From Jaapia argillacea MUCL 33604 (Eukaryota; Basidiomycota; Agaricomycetes; Jaapiales; Jaapiaceae), in the NCBI GenBank assembly GCA_000697665.1, contig KL197724.1, positions 59,078-123,077 on the forward strand: a stretch of 64,000 bases of DNA, in the 5' to 3' direction. Position numbers and translations under genes: made by a program. How positions within the stretch are numbered: position 1 is the stretch's first letter; each line of letters begins with the position of its first letter. Shown here piece after piece: positions 11,833-21,911 of this stretch. The notes beneath the pieces are model-generated. The model was not told where the DNA came from and ran no database searches. It worked only from the letters and a program-made list of their open reading frames with translations.

Positions 11833-12813
11833 ATGGTCATCAACACCCATTTTGTGGCAAAACTTGTGCTCGACAAAGTGCGAACCGCACCCACAAGCCT
11901 CGCAATTCTGGATATCGAGCGCCTGCTACGATTGCCAATCCGACCTCTTCAGGACATTACACTAGGTAAGTACTCTATCTTTTGTCCACTTGATGACACC
12001 CGCTTCCGAACATAACCGTGACCCACCCTCCCCTAAGAGTCTCACAAGCCAAGCACTCGCCTAGTCTGAGGGAGCTCGACAGCCATGGAACTAGCTTTCG
12101 TCAAGGCGAGTTGCACCTCCAGATTCACGCAACAGATGAACTCACATGATGCATGACTCGGTCATCAACACAGTCGCTGGCCACTGGTCGCGACAGTGGA
12201 ATGGCACAAAACCTCGACCAAGGGCCGAAAGGATATTCGAAATCATGCTCCCTCGCGACTCACGAGCGCAAAACGCCTCGTACAGGTGCGTTGCTGATGA
12301 TAAGGATATTTCTTTATGGCTTAACCGAGAGGATTAGAAAGAAGCTCGAGGAAGATGGTGGATCCTTCGAGCTTCAAACATATCATAGTTCCCAATGCAT
12401 CTGCGACCTCGGCGTCAACGATGCCATATTGTGTGACTGGAAGTCTTGTGGGATATGCAACGTTGTGAAGTCCTCATTTCATGCCTTTGCTTTTGGCGTT
12501 GCACAAAATAGCGGCAGGTGAGGGTTCCTTCGCTTCCTGGTTCTCGGGACCCATGCTAACTCCGTTGGCCGTTTATAGATACGGACTTGGGATATACTCT
12601 TACGAGAACCCAGCCCTAGCAGATCGGTTCGCTACGTCGTCGACATCATCGCCATTCCGTGTCATGGTGGTATGTGAAGTAGCCATACCAAATTTCAACA
12701 GTGGCACATCTCAATCCAGGGGTTCGACCCCCAAGGGAGTGGTTGATGAGGAGTTGGTATTCGTCGCAGACCCAGCGGCCATCATCCCGTCGTATATCGT
12801 ACTATACAGGTAG
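11833..12813 (+). CDS. PARP-type ADP-ribosyltransferase-like protein, copy 1
   Basis: Four-exon model 11833-11965, 12174-12285, 12338-12517, 12579-12813; phases 1, 2, 2 fit, giving 219 aa. The C-terminal half (residues 90-219) resembles the PARP catalytic fold common in basidiomycete proteins: YH at 97-98 (counterpart of the HG NAD-binding motif), a Cys-rich loop CDWKSCGIC (114-122), YGLGIYSYENP (143-153, catalytic-type Tyr148), ADRF, and VVDEELVF (196-203, Glu200), then PSYIVLY. A H-Y-E triad is therefore present by position. The HGT motif itself is not canonical (YHSS), so activity is unproven. The 208-nt first intron is long and may hide another exon. The gene lies between B2 and A2, and the order is repeated at 24735. 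Confidence 0.7.
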
Positions 12814-13036
12814 CATTTATAGCCTCACTAATTTTCCACGGAATCTCTCACCAAAAATGAACAGTCGAATACAAGCCCCGTCTTCCACCTCTCGCGGGAG
12901 GCACACGCCCAAACATGCGTCGAATCTCGGTCGATGGACTTCAGTGGAGCCTTACAAGGAGACATTGAACCAAACATCGAGAATGAGATCAGGCAGTTGA
13001 GAAACCTCAACACTACGAGCTCACCTGAATGTATCC

Positions 13037-14428
13037 TCACTCATACCAGCAATCGGGATTTTCCTTCAGGAATACCGCAACCATTCTCCGCTCTTCCTCC
13101 AAATCAATCTCTTCAACCTCGACGAGTTTACGCAGAGCATTCGTCGACTTCTCCCGCCCGGACGAGGCATCAATGCGAATATTATGGATAGGCCGATTGA
13201 TCTTGCTCCGTTCCCGCAAGAAGTCGGTAAGGGACGTGTGGTCATCAAGGTCGAAGTCGAGGAGAGTGATGCTGGATAGGTTGGGCCACAATGGTACCCA
13301 GTCGGCGGCCCTGCTTTCGGTCATATTATCGGCAAGGCGACCAAATAGACCACCGAACGATGCAGAATCCAAGATTCACACATGTGTGACTTGAGGCATT
13401 GCTGTGAAGAAGTGGTCCGAGTTCACATACAAACCCCGCAAAGAAGCGACACCAAAGGTCTCGAGGGCCGGGAACTTTGATTGAGGAATACTATCCTCGA
13501 TCGCACGGAGAAACGCATGAAACACGTAATCACTGAGAGCGTAGAATTCCAGGGTCTTCAAAGCTGGGGTCAACAAAATATTGAAGATGCGGCGGAAGTA
13601 CTCGTAAGTCCACATATCGCAGCCGAAAACGACTTTGAGGGACTGAAGGAAAGGGAGCTCGATAACCGACGTGTTGTTCTCGACATGAAAGAGTCGGCCT
13701 CGAAGCGTAAGATGCTCTAGATGCGGCGACGATTTCAGCACCCACTCTATATCACTGTATTCAGTTGGGGAGGCATAGTCATTTGAAAATCCTAGGTCGA
13801 GAGTGGTAACGTGCTGGAAAGGTAGGGAGTCATCTCCGGCGATGACGTTCCGTAATCGGACTTTGGTCAAGGCTGAGGCGCCGTGGACAAGGATAGGCTC
13901 GATGGGTTGTGGGATGAACTTGTCTAAGAGCAATGGGTCGATGACAGAGATGTGGAGGTACTCTAGTCTTGGGGCAGTGTGGTCGTTGAGTTGGTTGCAA
14001 ATGATAAAACATGGCCCCTCTTCCTCCATGTCGGCGTCAATGTTGATAGCCAAGGTTCGCCAGCGGTGGATGTGTGGTATAAGTAAAGAGACGAAGGCGG
14101 GCATTTTCATCGAGGACGACTCATCGTAGTGTTGTGATGATTTGTCTGCCCAATCGTGGCGTGAAAGTCGTATGTCGAGCAGAGCTGTCCTGGAGCGTTC
14201 TAGGTAGACTCGAACTCTCTCCTCTTCCCATGGGCGGCGAATTGAGATATTGAGTCTACTCCAGAGGTCGGATGTGTTGAGTGAGAGCTCGCGCCAATAT
14301 CGGCAGACATGCGAGGCAGAGACGGGGAATGGAACTTCCTGGTTCTCGCCTACAGGTCGAGCGCTGGTGACTGCATAACGGAAAACGAGTTCGAGGAGTT
14401 CGTTGGGGAGGTTCTTGATGTCACCCAT
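13037..14428 (-). pseudogene. F-box-like family A copy 2 (A2), premature stop
   Basis: Same layout as A1 and A3 over 464 codons with no frameshift, starting MGDIKNLPNELLELVFRYA and ending DCWYE, but with a TGA at 13378-13376 (about codon 351). Aligning with A3, where the codons read CAT CTG CGA CTC, shows CGA (Arg) has become TGA. The truncated product would keep the F-box and most LRR-like repeats but lose about 112 C-terminal residues. It is therefore either a young pseudogene or a shortened protein. The start-proximal flank (to about 14545) is similar to that of A3. Confidence 0.8.
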
Positions 14429-15000
14429 GACTCTTCTGTTGTGGCAACATCAGTTATTGCTGGCCCAGAATGTTGGTCACCGCACCTGAACCGAGGAACA
14501 TAAATTCTCCAATGTCGTGGTGCTTACTTGGGTACAAGTGGCAAGTGGACCAAGTTGAACCGGCTTGAGAATCAAAATTTGGAAGACAAAACTTGAAAAA
14601 CAGAACTTGGTGAGGAACGACGTGAGCTGGCACAAGTGAGGACGAACTGACCATATTGGTTGAGCCCTAGCGATGAGGCAGAACACGACGGCCCGTTGGC
14701 ACCTTTGTTACCGTTGTACGGTGAAAGTCTTCACAAGGGGTTTCGCAAAGTCTGTGGGATATGGAGGAGGAGGGCCATACCAAGCAAGTTATGAAGGCAA
14801 ACGGCGAACTCGAAAGAAGACCGTGACTTTCTGGCTGCGACTTGTACATAACGGGCATAGCCTCAGTCTAAGTTCCGAGGATAGACTACATCGCACTCAC
14901 GCACAAAGCACACTGACGTGTTGAGGTCTATGGGAGAATCTCAAACCCCGGAGAGAGAACGAGTGATGAGATCGACACGTTGATATGGTATTAAATATTA
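14429..15000. other. intergenic, A2 promoter side and retroelement left flank
   Basis: The first ~115 bases match the upstream region of A3 (27332-27445); beyond that the two loci differ. No gene is supported. The left edge of the retroelement is not visible as a clear terminal repeat. Confidence 0.45.
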
Positions 15001-15189
15001 ATTTCAGAGAGCGCGAGGAACGAGCGTGATCAGAAATTGTAGTCTACGCGCAGAGTCGGCGGAGTGGCTGACACGGCTTGTCTCTTGCCACATCCGCGAC
15101 TTTTCTGGTACTCGCTGCTCCAGCTCAGAGCAGCTCCTCTTGCTTTTCTTACTATCAGACACTCAATACTACAAGATAATAATATTTCA

Positions 15190-16053
15190 ATGCCCCGTCT
15201 CCAATTTAATCCAAATTTAATCCACTGTCCCGATTTCGCATCGGAGGTATATGCTGGCTCCCGAGCTCATTTCGTCAACGAAAATACGACGGAAGAGGAG
15301 GCCATACGCCACCTCCAAGACATCTGGCGGGCAGGTAACGACGCAGAAAAGATATTGTGGCAAGCACAAGTAGACGAAGATGCCCGTGACGCGGCCGAGC
15401 AAGAACACTTCGCGAAGGAGGCAGAAGACCACCGACTGGCAGCACTCGAACTCGAGAAGGACAACACCCGGAAGGAAGAGGTCAAGAAGAACAAAGCCAA
15501 GTACATTCCGATTCCCGATCGCGATGTACCCGACGATGCGCCAGTCATCACCTCACAATATGCGATGAAGAGGCTTGAGAAGGGCCACTACGTAGGGATG
15601 TGGTACTTCACGAATGCAGGCATCGACGATGCCCTTCACCACTCTACTACTGTTGACAACGACGCGATGGTCCTGCAGGCGAACACAGAAGGCAAGAATC
15701 GTTGGGTTCCGGCGGCCTCCGTACGTGTTGCTTGGGACTTCGTTGAAGATAAAGATCTAGCATGGGAGGATTTCTGTCAAGCTGTCCCTCGAATGATTAT
15801 GGCCATGGAAGATGCTGATTGGCCAGTGGAGCGAGTCGACATGTTTGTGCAATTCTGGGGAAACCTCCAAATCCACCCTTTTTGATCCTCGCGAGATCCT
15901 CTTGATCAAAGGACTCTGTTGGTCTATCAGGGTGATCAGCGAAAGCTCTGGCACCAGGCTATGAGTTCGCCACAGGGAGGTTACAACATCTCCAAAATCA
16001 ACGACAATGTCTTGAGGAAGGCGAGAGAGGCCGTATATTGGGATGCTCGTTGA
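15190..16053 (+). pseudogene. gag-like ORF of the DIRS-like element, one internal TGA
   Basis: From ATG 15190 the frame is open for 231 codons (charged, Lys/Glu-rich helical region, then KRLEKGHYVGMWYF and WGNLQIHPF) to a TGA at 15883-15885. It then continues in the same frame for 55 codons (SSRDPLDQRTLLVYQ, RKLWHQAMSSP, VLRKAREAVYWDAR) to a TGA at 16051. The downstream part reads as the natural continuation, so the first TGA is a nonsense change. Role by position: structural (Gag) protein; no enzymatic motif. Confidence 0.6.
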
Positions 16054-16199
16054 GCAACTGATAATGAGAGAGATTTTCGTGTACGTACCTCCGACGTTTA
16101 GGTGATAAACTTTGCTAACCTACCCGTCTTCCTCTCTCCTCCCATCCTCAAACTATGATATTCACCATTACACATACGGCTCTCCTCGCCGCTCTGCCC

Positions 16200-16322
16200 C
16201 ACACATGCTGTATCCTTGCTCCATGCATGCCCAAATCAATTTTGCTCCACGCATGCCGTAATTTTTGCTCCATGCATGCCGTATCCTTATCCGTGCCTTT
16301 CATTGCCCCATGCATGCCGACG
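16200..16322 (+). repeat. irregular CATGCATGCC repeats
   Basis: Between the gag-like and zinc-knuckle ORFs, at least four spaced copies of a GCATGCC core, mostly within CCATGCATGCC, are separated by 15-35 T/C-rich bases. The core is palindromic (CATGCATG). Function unknown; could be a binding array or simple local duplication. Confidence 0.6.
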
Positions 16323-16355
16323 TTCACTTTCACCGATATGCATACATGATGCCAC

Positions 16356-16880
16356 TTGCATGTCGACATCCAGGCTGATCAACACATTGCGTCGAAGTTT
16401 TCGAACATGACACAAGAGCCTCCTCGTCAGGGAAGCCAATCTTTCCAGTCAAGGAACTCGCACGACAAACGTCAAAGGTCCCACTCACCAGAGCATGCCC
16501 CTTCAGGCTCACATCGCCAACGCTCCCCAGTCGATCATGGCTATTCCAACCAGAAGTCCGACAACAAGGATTTTCGCTCAGGCACAGGCCGAAGTGGTCA
16601 CTCGGCTTGTGCCGTTTGCCTCAGACGTCACCAACACACGATTACCGAATGTGTCGCTCCAATGGTCTGGAACTCCGCCCATCCAACCATCTCCCAGAGA
16701 GTCAACAGACTTCTCCAACTTCGAGACGGGCGCCCTCTCTGTCTCGATTGGCAGAGAATATCAGGATGCACAAGCAGCCGCCACAATGCCCACCATGTCT
16801 GTTCTGGATGTGGCCAGTCAACGCACGGAGCTCAGGATTGCCCTCGAGCGGAGAAGGCGCCAGGCACTCACTCTGTATAA
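16356..16880 (+). CDS. zinc-knuckle (nucleocapsid-like) ORF of the retroelement
   Basis: 174 codons. The basic, Ser/Arg/His-rich N-terminal half is followed by Cys-rich segments: CAVCLRRHQHTITEC (85-99) and a perfect CCHC zinc knuckle CSGCGQSTHGAQDC (Cys149, Cys152, His157, Cys162). Zinc knuckles bind RNA in retroelement Gag proteins. The 3' end overlaps the start of the RT frame, as is usual for DIRS-like ORFs. The exact start is uncertain. Confidence 0.65.
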   Translation: MHVDIQADQHIASKFSNMTQEPPRQGSQSFQSRNSHDKRQRSHSPEHAPSGSHRQRSPVDHGYSNQKSDNKDFRSGTGRSGHSACAVCLRRHQHTITECVAPMVWNSAHPTISQRVNRLLQLRDGRPLCLDWQRISGCTSSRHNAHHVCSGCGQSTHGAQDCPRAEKAPGTHSV

Positions 16881-18849
16881 TGCTGATGTATGGGAGAGAT
16901 ATCTTCACCAAGTGGGACTTTGGACGAGATATCAGCACCTTCCAGATGGTTTTCGGAGAGGTTTCTGACTCGATATTCCTGCCATTTATTGTACACAGGT
17001 ACTACCAAACAAAGACTCTGTTCTGGAGTTTAATGATGAATTTCGAAAGATTGTCACTTCGGAGATATCCAAAGGACACTATTTTGGTCCACTCTCCTGG
17101 GAAGGGGTTGAAGCGCTTATTGGACCCTTTCAGTCTTCACCCTTCTCCATCATTCCAAAGCCTGGCAAACCTGGGTGCTTTTGAATTGTACAAAACTATT
17201 CATTTCCACATACACCTTCACTTGCATTCCCAAATACCTCTATCAATTTGGCCATTAATTCCGACCAATTCCCCAGTACTTGGGGAACTTTCACTGTTAT
17301 TTCGCTCATCATCTGGCGCCTCCCCCCTGGTTTGCAGATGGCCACTCGTGATGTGGCTGAAGCCTACCAAACTATTCCTCTCCATCACGATCAATGGGGA
17401 GGGGCAGTGGTCCGCATCGACCACGATGAGTTCTGTTTGGATACATGTACATGTTTCGGTGTCAGTCCGTCTGCTGGAGCTTACGGTTGCGTGGCTGATG
17501 CCGGAGCAGATCTTCATAGGTCTCATGGTATCCTTCCACTTACCAAGTGGGTGGACGATCATGCCTTCTTCCGTATTCTCCGGACGTACTTGGAAGAATA
17601 CAATAAGCGCTGCTGCCAATGGCATGAGGAAATTGTGGCGCATGGTGGTCGCCATCATGATGGTGGATGAATATGGTTTGGCAGGCACATATTCTCTGGT
17701 GGTACCCTCAACGAGTTCGACGAAGATTGCCAATTTCCTTGCAGAGATCTTTCCTCCCAGTCCATTCGCTCCGAGGATGATCAGCGGTACACATATAACT
17801 TCAACGACATTGATAGATTCTCGACCGAACTGGGCATTCCATGGGAACAAACGAAAGACTCTCCATTCACCTCATCTGCAACCTACATTGGTTTCAAGTG
17901 GGATCTGGAAAACTGCACCGTCTCGCTTGGTGACACCAAGAAGAAGAAATATATTGATGCAATCCAGGAATGGAAATCCAAACCGACCCACACGCTTAAC
18001 CAGGTACAGAAGCTTTATGGGAAACTCCTCCATATGTGCCTGGTTGTTCCTGGAGGACAAGCATACATCACCGGATTGGAAGCCATGTTGGCCATCTGTA
18101 ATAACCGTCCTTTCATGCCTCACTCCCCCATCAAATCCATCAAGGGAGATCTTGAGTGGTGGCTCTGAACTCTCAACTGCCCCCACCTTAGCCATTCAAT
18201 CCCGGGACCAGTTACACTCTACGATCTTGGGGCGTTCTCAGATGTGTCTTCAGGAATTGGGATCGCAATCATCATCAATGGCCATTGGAGGGCGTGGAGA
18301 CTCATTCCTGGATGGCAGATGCTCGATGGGAAGCGAGACATCAGGTGGGCGGAAGCTGTTGGATTCGAATTCCTTGTCCGTGCCATCATCCATGGGTCTA
18401 CGGACCCTCAACTTCACTTTAAACTCTATGGCGACAACAAGGGAGTTGTGGAAGGCTGGAAGAATGGGCGAAGTCAGAACAGAGCTGTCAACGACGTATT
18501 CAAATGAATCCAAGCCACTCTCGACAAAGCGCATATGTCCGAAGCAATCTATGCAGCTTACGTTCCCAGCAAGTCAAACCCTGCGGATGCACCATTGAGA
18601 GGAATCTACCCATCCCAAAGTCTCCTCCTCCCTCCGGTTGTACTCCCACCTGATCTCGAGAGGTTTGTCATCGATGCAACTGAGCCACCCACCCCAACCG
18701 AAATCCACCTTCATCAGAGAGGAGCCAGATCCCAGGCCCTTGAAAAGTCCCATGCATCGATTATCGAACACTCTGGTCCACGGAAATACGACACGACGTT
18801 CCTTGCCAACGAGCGTCCGAAGCATGGCAGATTCACCTGGGAAGGGTAG
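16780..18849 (+). pseudogene. reverse transcriptase / RNase H of the DIRS-like element
   Basis: One reading frame is followed through the whole region with no frameshift, but five TGA stops lie at 16966, 17182, 17668, 18166 and 18505. Landmarks: SSPFSIIPKPGKPG (fingers), MATRDVAEAYQTIPLHHDQW (palm motif A with Asp), TCFGVSPSAGAYG (motif B), KWVDDHAFF (motif C; VDDH in place of YVDD), then RNase H with FSDVSSGIGIA (Asp), RWAEAVGFEF (Glu), LYGDNKGVV (Asp) and SKSNPADAP. Without recoding the protein cannot be made, so this ORF is dead. The longer open frame overlapping at 16607-18598 is a shadow. Confidence 0.75.
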
Positions 18850-18865
18850 ACAAGATCCATCCTGA

Positions 18866-20047
18866 TTTAGTGCAAACATCCCAGGAGCAACAGCCAAATC
18901 TTCGACAAAACCCTGTCCATATCGCCAGGGTCTAACCCCAAATAGATCTCCCCTTCGCCCACATTGTCTCGCCCAAGACCGTCTTCGACTGTGGATTCCA
19001 TTCGCCAGTCGAGTTGCTGAAGACATGTTTGGACCCCTAAACATATCTGACGAAGATCTAGACAGAGTACTGGCCGTAATCAATGTCTCATGGGCATCTG
19101 GTACATGGGAGACCTATGGTTCAGGTCTTTTGATTTTCCATGTTTTTTGCGACCTTCGTGAGATTTCGGAAGCACAACGCTACCCTGCCAGCTCAGTGCT
19201 TATGCTCACATTCATATCGAGCTGTGCAGGATCTTATTCTGGAAAGACACTCACCAACTATTTCTTTGCGATATGTGCATGGCATACCCTACACGGTCAA
19301 CCGTGGAACATGAACGCTGCGGAGATGAAGGCCGTTCTTGATGGAGCCTCAATCCTAGCTCCTCCCACTTCGAAAAGGCCTAAACGAGAGCCGTTTACTC
19401 CCAAGCTCATCGCATCAATCCGAACACAATTAGACCTTTCCAACCCCTTAGACGCGGCAGTTTATGCATGCCTAACAACAACGTTCTGGTCCGCCGCGCG
19501 AGTCGGCGAATTTACCCTTCCAAACCTTAAAGCCTTCAATCCGCGGTTACATGTCAAGCGTTCTGATGTACGTGAGGGTGAAGATCGTCATGGACTGCAG
19601 GTTACTGTCTTCGCTCTACCCTTCACCAAATGCTCTGCCTCTGGAGAGGAAGTTTACTGGGCCCGACAAGACGAAACTTTCAATCCTGGAGCGGCCTTGG
19701 AAAATCACTTTCGCATCAATAATCCCCCACCCAATGACCCACTCTTCTCATGGAAGCACTCCCAAGGTCTGCGGCCTCTGACGAGGACAGAATTTCTCAA
19801 ATGGTTAAGCTCAGCTGCAACGGCACTCGGAGTGGAATCACTGAAGGGTCATGGTATACGAATTGGGGCAACACTGGAGTATCTCCTTCGTGGTGTTCCT
19901 TTTGATGTAGTGAAGTCCATCGGTCGATGGAGTAGTGATGCTTTCACATTATATCTGCGTCAGCATGCAGTTATAATGGCCCTGTATATGCAAGGAACTC
20001 CCATCCTGGAGCCGTTCACTCAATACACGATGCCATTGCTTCGCTAG
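18866..20047 (+). CDS. tyrosine recombinase of the DIRS-like element
   Basis: The conserved domain begins upstream of the first ATG (19025); the same frame is open back to 18866, just after a TGA at 18863. From ATG 19025 it is 340 aa. Catalytic residues of the lambda-integrase superfamily are visible: Arg in FWSAARVGEF (about residue 159), the HxxR box KGHGIRIGA (about 278-281), Trp in IGRWSSDAF, and the Tyr nucleophile in TLYLRQHA. It would cut and rejoin element DNA with host DNA through a 3'-phosphotyrosine. Unlike the RT frame it has no internal stop after 19025. Confidence 0.75.
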   Translation, partial: FSANIPGATAKSSTKPCPYRQGLTPNRSPLRPHCLAQDRLRLWIPFASRVAEDMFGPLNISDEDLDRVLAVINVSWASGTWETYGSGLLIFHVFCDLREISEAQRYPASSVLMLTFISSCAGSYSGKTLTNYFFAICAWHTLHGQPWNMNAAEMKAVLDGASILAPPTSKRPKREPFTPKLIASIRTQLDLSNPLDAAVYACLTTTFWSAARVGEFTLPNLKAFNPRLHVKRSDVREGEDRHGLQVTVFALPFTKCSASGEEVYWARQDETFNPGAALENHFRINNPPPNDPLFSWKHSQGLRPLTRTEFLKWLSSAATALGVESLKGHGIRIGATLEYLLRGVPFDVVKSIGRWSSDAFTLYLRQHAVIMALYMQGTPILEPFTQYTMPLLR

Positions 20048-20389
20048 GTGCTACAGTATGTTATCCACCCATCTCCTAATTCAAGGGAGTCCAATCTTCG
20101 CTTGATGCGTCGCTGGGCTCCTAACTGTTGGGTATCACAGCTCACATTCGGACTCTCTCTCTTTAGATCCGGGCAGATGTTTCGGGTTTTTGCCCATACT
20201 CTCAGCTCGTGCTCATATGGTCTCAGACAATGCTATGTACTTCCAATCAATATTGACCGAATCTGCTTGCAAGGCACACAGCCATCGTACGCATAGACAT
20301 GCCTGGGCACTGAAGCTTAATTACAAGTCTGGCGCCGATGAATCCTTGGTGGAATTTGAAGCAGCTATGCACTTACTCACAGCAGAGAC
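20048..20389. other. junction between retroelement and duplicated gene fragment
   Basis: No gene is supported. Short frames here show no family. The right retroelement boundary must lie in this interval or just before it. Confidence 0.35.
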
Positions 20390-21665
20390 GGCAAGTACGG
20401 TCGTTCGTCTACGATTATTACAGCCAAAAACGCCTGAGGGTCCTCCTCCGAGCAAAATATTCACCTGCTACGGCTCTACCCCGCAAGGCAACTCGTAGCA
20501 TCGAGTCGCACCGTCATATTCACCATATCTCGCACTCCATCTTGTCAACCCGAGCCCAACCGCCGACATCCCAAACAACCCATGTGAGTAAGGTGGGGCA
20601 CCCAAACCATCACCTCCGCCATGCGAGATAAGAGGGGTCCCCATCGACAGCAGCGAAAGCTTAGAGGGTCCGGGTTATGGTGTTTCAACGTTTCATTCAC
20701 AGATGACGCCTTCCAGTGCTCTTGAGGTGTTTGACGTGCTGATGACAAGATCGATGTCCGCAGAGGGCATCGAGAACATGACGGATTAAAGAACGGTTCT
20801 GTGTCAAGATATGTAACCTGGCGAAGGATGTGAGACCGTCTCGATGTTGACAAAGTCAAAAGTCGAGAACCTACACGAGGATGGGAGACTGGAGCATATG
20901 AAGGACTCTCTTCTTCAGCAGCTCCAGCTCTTTCATCTTCTCATCAAGTCTTCTCTCTTGTTCTCGTATTTCCGCCCAGGTGTTACCATGGTCTTCGCCC
21001 TTGCCCTCACCCGGATCAACCTTCCCCTCATCCGCCTCCAGCAAGTGACGAAGGAATGGAAGGTGCCAGGTTGAACAAATAATTCCCTTCCTTACGCTCT
21101 CATGTATAATGAGCGAACGATCGCTGTACTTTCTGAAGGACAACGCAATGCGTCGACGGCCGATTTTCCAATCATTTGGGGAGTTGAGCACGTGGAAAAG
21201 GGTGGAGAAGGAGTCGAGAGGAGTTGCCTTATGGGTAACATTGAGCTCGCACCAAGGGAGGGCATCTTCAGGGATGGGCAACAGAGATTGGTCGCTGGGG
21301 GCAGAAGATTGGGAGACATTGTCTTGAGGGTGTGGCTCGTCCTCAACAGGTTGGTTCAGCAAGGGTGGAACAAGGGGGACATCGAGCCTACGAAGAGATC
21401 TTGGGAGGCCGCATCTGATGCGTCCATGGGCGTAGTATCCCCCTCGGCTCTGCTACTTGAATGAGAGGTCGTGATAACGTCTGTTTCGGGTAGATTGATA
21501 TGTTTGAATGCAGAATGAAACTGGACACATGGTGGTAGTCTCTCCAACAATGTTGTCCTTGAACCATGCTGGTGACCCAACCAACGGCCTAACGTTACAT
21601 TCGACTGGAGTGCAGGATATATCGTCGGGATGGGGACCAAAAGCTCGAGATGAAAAACACACGTG
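20390..21665 (-). pseudogene. truncated, frameshifted copy of the 708-aa orphan gene
   Basis: Sequence from about 20390 to 21665 matches about 27670-29230, the 3' part of the gene at 28145-30376 and its downstream flank. The C-terminal 163 codons (21362-20871) are open and end identically (QSPILV, with the ERRLDEKMKELELLKKRVLH coiled coil), but the region upstream is split between frames (for example the SSRAFGPHPDDISCTPVEC block lies in another frame). The first two exons and the start of exon 3 are missing. It lies in direct orientation with the full gene. Confidence 0.75.
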
Positions 21666-21911
21666 TCACATGCATACAGTCACGGCACTTGGGCTTCTGG
21701 CGGTTCTTCAAAGTTCGTCGTTCAACGTTCAACCACCAGAACATTCCTCTCCAGTGACTTACTTGTATTCGACGGGTTGATTCTATGGATCTTCAAGGAA
21801 TTGTGAGTCTTCCGGTCATAGTTTCTTCGTCATTGAACTAACTTTTGGCCGCCAGGAATCTTAATAGTAGTTGGGTTTACCTGCTCACGATAGGTTCTGA
21901 CTTCACCTGCA

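Larger units (their letters stand above)
9820..14545 (+). repeat. segmental duplication, copy 1 (B2 - PARP - A2 module)
   Basis: Matches 21660-27445 in the same orientation, gene for gene and including promoters, apart from about 1.1 kb (with U6) present only in the second copy. Confidence 0.85.
15000..20047 (+). mobile_element. DIRS-like (tyrosine-recombinase) retrotransposon, degenerate
   Basis: Order on the plus strand: gag-like ORF, zinc-knuckle ORF, reverse transcriptase plus RNase H, tyrosine recombinase. The combination of an RT/RNase H with a tyrosine recombinase instead of a DDE integrase or endonuclease defines DIRS-type elements. No LTRs were seen, and I could not find the inverted terminal repeats or internal complementary region, so both ends are approximate. 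The gag and RT parts carry in-frame TGA stops while the recombinase is open. Confidence 0.8.

Noticed and set aside
16607-18598. 663-codon plus-strand open frame
   Set aside because: It is a shadow frame across the reverse transcriptase. The recognisable RT and RNase H motifs all lie in another frame, which is interrupted by TGA codons.
15000-20047. LTR retrotransposon interpretation
   Set aside because: No long terminal repeats seen, and the integrating enzyme is a tyrosine recombinase, not a DDE integrase.
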